Shown here in pieces: positions 8,452 to 10,730 of a stretch of 10,730 bases of DNA (position 1 is its first letter; every line of letters begins with the position of its first letter). Source of the stretch: Aureobasidium sp. EXF-3400. Taxonomy: Eukaryota > Ascomycota > Dothideomycetes > Dothideales > Saccotheciaceae. The DNA lies in the NCBI GenBank assembly GCA_024195585.1, contig SWBL01000709.1:1-10730 (forward strand). Reading direction: 5' to 3'. The position numbers were made by a program, and so were the translations under genes. Below the pieces are notes generated by a model. That model saw only the letters and a program-made list of their open reading frames with translations. It was not told the origin of the DNA and ran no database searches.

Positions 8452-9101
8452 AATACAACGACTCCTGGAGATCAATCGTACGACCGGCATCGAAACTCGC
8501 TCCTCAGTCTCTGCATACGACACTGGATTTGCTAATGATGCTAAGCCTCCATCACTCGCAGACATGGACGCCTTGTTCAGATCCATCGACGTAGATATGA
8601 CGGTGTAAGCTTGTTCCAAGCCGATAGAAGACGAGGGCGGAGTACTAAGCGACATCACATACACTGTCGCCGTCACATGTACCAATCAAGGCAAGCCTAG
8701 ATATGACTTTCTCGTCAATAAAAAACTTGGTCTATCGAATCCGGTCGATCGTACACTTCTTCATAGTGTTGGCTGTGCAAAAGGTCTTACGATCATGCGT
8801 ATTGCTGTCCAACTTGCTCATAGAGCCACAGTGCGAGGTCGTCCTGCCAGGATTCTCTGTTTTGTTTGTGAGCTCAGTACTCCCAACGTCAGGTATGAGC
8901 TCGATGCTGCTGCCAGCTGTGTCAATCTTTCGCAACTTTATATTGCAAGTGTTCTATTCTCTGATGCTACGGCTGCTTTTGTTCTTTGCAATGATCTGGC
9001 CATATAAGAAGGAGTCATACCAGTATTCGAGTTGCTAGACTAGGACAATGCGCTGGTTTCATAAACTCTGAACGATCTCACCTTCCACGCTGAGTTCACA
9101 G

Positions 9102-9151
9102 GTGGATCATTCTCGCATCAATCGCCAACTGAAAATGCTGATGACGCGGAG
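9102..9151 (+). other. Inferred 50-bp intron 2 of the type III PKS
   Basis: Removing 9102-9151 (donor GTGGAT, gctgatgac branch-like site, acceptor cgGAG) joins TFHAEFTG to YPIMLSRDVP with residue-for-residue spacing of the family, and explains the move from frame 2 to frame 1. Both splice sites are weak, and GAG is a rare acceptor, so the sites may have decayed or the boundary may be a few bases off. Confidence 0.7.
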
Positions 9152-9710
9152 GGTATCCTATAATGCTGTCAAGGGATGTTCCTAGACATACTGTCGCAGG
9201 TGTTTGCCCGATGTTCGAGAGTTTGCTTCGGTCCATCAATGCGCGACGACCTTCCGAGAAACTCAACGTTACAGACTTCGACTAGGCACTACATCCTGGA
9301 GGACAATCAATAATTGAGAGGTGAAGCAAGCCATAGGTCTGTCCGAGGACCAACTGCGCGCGACTTACGACACGTACAAAACTCGAGGCATTTCATCAAG
9401 CCCAAGTGTGCTTATTGTTATGGACAAGCTGCAGTCCGCGAAAAGTGAAAAGGACTTCGTGATCGCAACTGCCTTCGGGCCAGGTCCTGCAATCGAGATG
9501 AGTATGTTTGGACGGTGTCACGACAACACTGACGTAACTCCAGAGGAGATGACCGGAATCCGAATTTCTGCTCTCCTTAAAGAGGCCGAAGATTGTTGTA
9601 GAAAGGCAGAATTCTATCAGTACTCAGCCATGGATTCGCTGAGAGCGATACCTTTGCGATCTCTTTGGATGTCTACAGTATGTCATAACCAAACACATTG
9701 CGCTTGTTGA

Positions 9711-10730
9711 TTTACGTAAGTCTTAATAGTGTGGATTCATGCTCGTAACTGATGCTCGATCGGAGTTAGGTCATGTAGTGTTTCAAACGAAGAAGTATGC
9801 CTATAAGCTTCGTATGGTCGTCGGTCCGGTATAAGAATATCCTTCGAGGAAGAGTTTAGTACTGTACGTAGATGCACGACGAGTTCCAAGTTTTCTACAG
9901 TTCCCAGTGAGAGATTGATAATCTCGCTCTCTCAGCAGACCCTTTCCGGGTCTTCATTATCACTGTGTGTATAAATAGGTAGTAACATGACTCATCGTCA
10001 TGAGCGAGAGAGGCAAGCGCTTCAAGGACTTCCAAGGCTTGAAGTTTTGATGAAGGACCAAGTCAAGTTTCCCCGCATTGTACCATCAAGGTCAGGTCAG
10101 AGCGACCTTCTGCCACGAGGATCGCATCTACCCACGCTGAAAGTTGTTACCTTCATCAATCCGCTCTGCCTCGGCGCTTTCCCCCTCTCTCATCCCTCGA
10201 GTCAATAGTTGCAGTATACGCCTCTGTCGCGCTTGCAATCTCCTCGCCGCAGCATGCACCGTCACCGAAACGATTGGATATGACTACGCGGTCAAGCCCC
10301 GAGCAGTCGCATGACCCGAGTCGCAGTAACGAAAGAGCTTGAGAACATCCGGCAGGCTCTTTTGGTTCTGCTGTTTCACGGTTGCCTTCCTTGGTGTTGT
10401 GCATCTGTCCACGCCTACGGACCCGACGAGCTCAGTACAGGCAAGACTACAGCGATGATGGCAAGCAGGCTTTGACGCCGATCCTGGATTCAAGCAAAAG
10501 TAGTCGGTATGGAAACGAAGCTGCATGAGCTCCATTGACTGCATGAGGGGACTGGCATCAACTGAAAAGAGGGACATAGACCTCTTCTTCTTCTTGGTCA
10601 GTCAGGTTACGGGAGCGCTATTGATCAATTCCACCTCTCCAGAGACGTCTCTCGGGCTGAACAGACAAACGGCAGTCGCAAACAGTCGCGTGATGAGGCT
10701 CAAGATGACGGCAAAGCCAGGCCCTAGCTC
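9711..10730. other. No recognised gene downstream of the type III PKS
   Basis: A plus frame at 9987-10208 (73 codons) and a minus frame at 10284-10577 (97 codons) are open, but neither has a recognisable motif. A tataaata sequence at 9970-9977 lies only ten bases before ATG 9987, too close to be its promoter. A few minus-strand peptides near 10280-10530 faintly recall the middle domain of fungal Zn2Cys6 regulators in mixed frames; I do not call this. The rest looks like anonymous intergenic sequence with a short (TTC) run near 10582-10594. Confidence 0.45.

Larger units (their letters stand above)
8222..9710 (+). pseudogene. Type III polyketide synthase (chalcone synthase-like), broken
   Basis: The gene matches ascomycete type III PKSs nearly end to end. 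These homodimeric ketosynthases load an acyl-CoA on Cys, extend it with malonyl-CoA and cyclise it, typically to pyrones or resorcylic acids. Landmarks: LWIAGLGSQY (N-terminal), DFDTLAARFYDV, LLEINRTTGIETRS, DITYTVAVTCTNQG, VDRTLLHSVGCAKGL with the catalytic Cys at 8774-8776, RPARILCFVCEL, LFSDATAAFVLCNDL, MLSRDVPRHTV, ALHPGGQSII with the catalytic His at 9292-9294, LSEDQLRAT, SSSPSVLIVMDKL, and ATAFGPGPAIEMSM (the GFGPG-type loop). The catalytic Asn of the RGNSSSP box is Ile (ATT 9390-9392). Stops: 8606 TAA, 9005 TAA, 9041 TAG, 9062 TAA, 9283 TAG (the last replaces Trp before ALHPGG). A one-base frameshift lies near 9319-9322. Two introns restore the frame elsewhere. The last 60 residues are not conserved. 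Confidence 0.93.

Noticed and set aside
9970..9977. TATA box for the 9987-10208 frame
   Set aside because: Only about ten bases from the ATG, and the frame itself has no support.
10280..10577. Fungal Zn2Cys6 regulator middle domain relic on the minus strand
   Set aside because: Only faint similarity (MELMQL, RMFSSSFVT) scattered over different frames; not enough to support a call.

Overview
The window looks like a repeat-rich, gene-poor stretch of a filamentous ascomycete genome, possibly a Dothideomycete. The evidence is a fungal-type type III polyketide synthase with very short introns, a fungal BED-finger hAT transposon, a Tad1/I-like LINE reverse transcriptase fragment, and nonsense codons that often fit C-to-T or G-to-A change. 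There is no bacterial gene organisation: no operons and no convincing ribosome binding sites. I found no gene that is both recognisable and intact. Four recognisable genes are broken, and the rest is unidentified.

Layout. 1-521 (minus): a LINE reverse transcriptase fragment with a premature stop in the GxPQGSPLSP motif and an exact-looking 46-bp tandem duplication at the window edge. 522-1048: nothing recognised. 1049-1807 (plus): a secreted-looking DUF1264 / oil-body-associated-protein-like (OBAP) gene, open in one frame except for two internal stops. About 1740-2201 (plus): an unidentified decayed reading frame. About 2220-2480 (plus): a weak Ty3/gypsy Gag relic. 2700-3569: non-coding as far as I can see, with a (TTC)9 microsatellite. 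3570-6255: an almost complete hAT transposon with terminal inverted repeats, AATTCAATTC-type subterminal repeats and a dead transposase (six in-frame stops, one N-terminal frame change). 6256-8221: unidentified sequence with two possible reading frames (7055-7558 and 7519-7751). 8222-9710 (plus): a type III polyketide synthase pseudogene with two inferred introns, five stops, one frameshift and the catalytic Asn replaced by Ile. 9711-10730: nothing recognised.

How it fits together. The elements are not a pathway. The common theme is decay: a LINE, a hAT element and two metabolic-type genes all carry stops, many of which are explained by CAA/CAG to TAA/TAG or TGG to TAG. That is what repeat-induced point mutation (RIP), or its leakage from neighbouring repeats, would produce. 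RIP here is an inference from stop contexts; I could not compute indices. The most interesting object is the type III PKS relic, which still shows nearly the whole family fold in sequence and lets two introns be placed by alignment logic.
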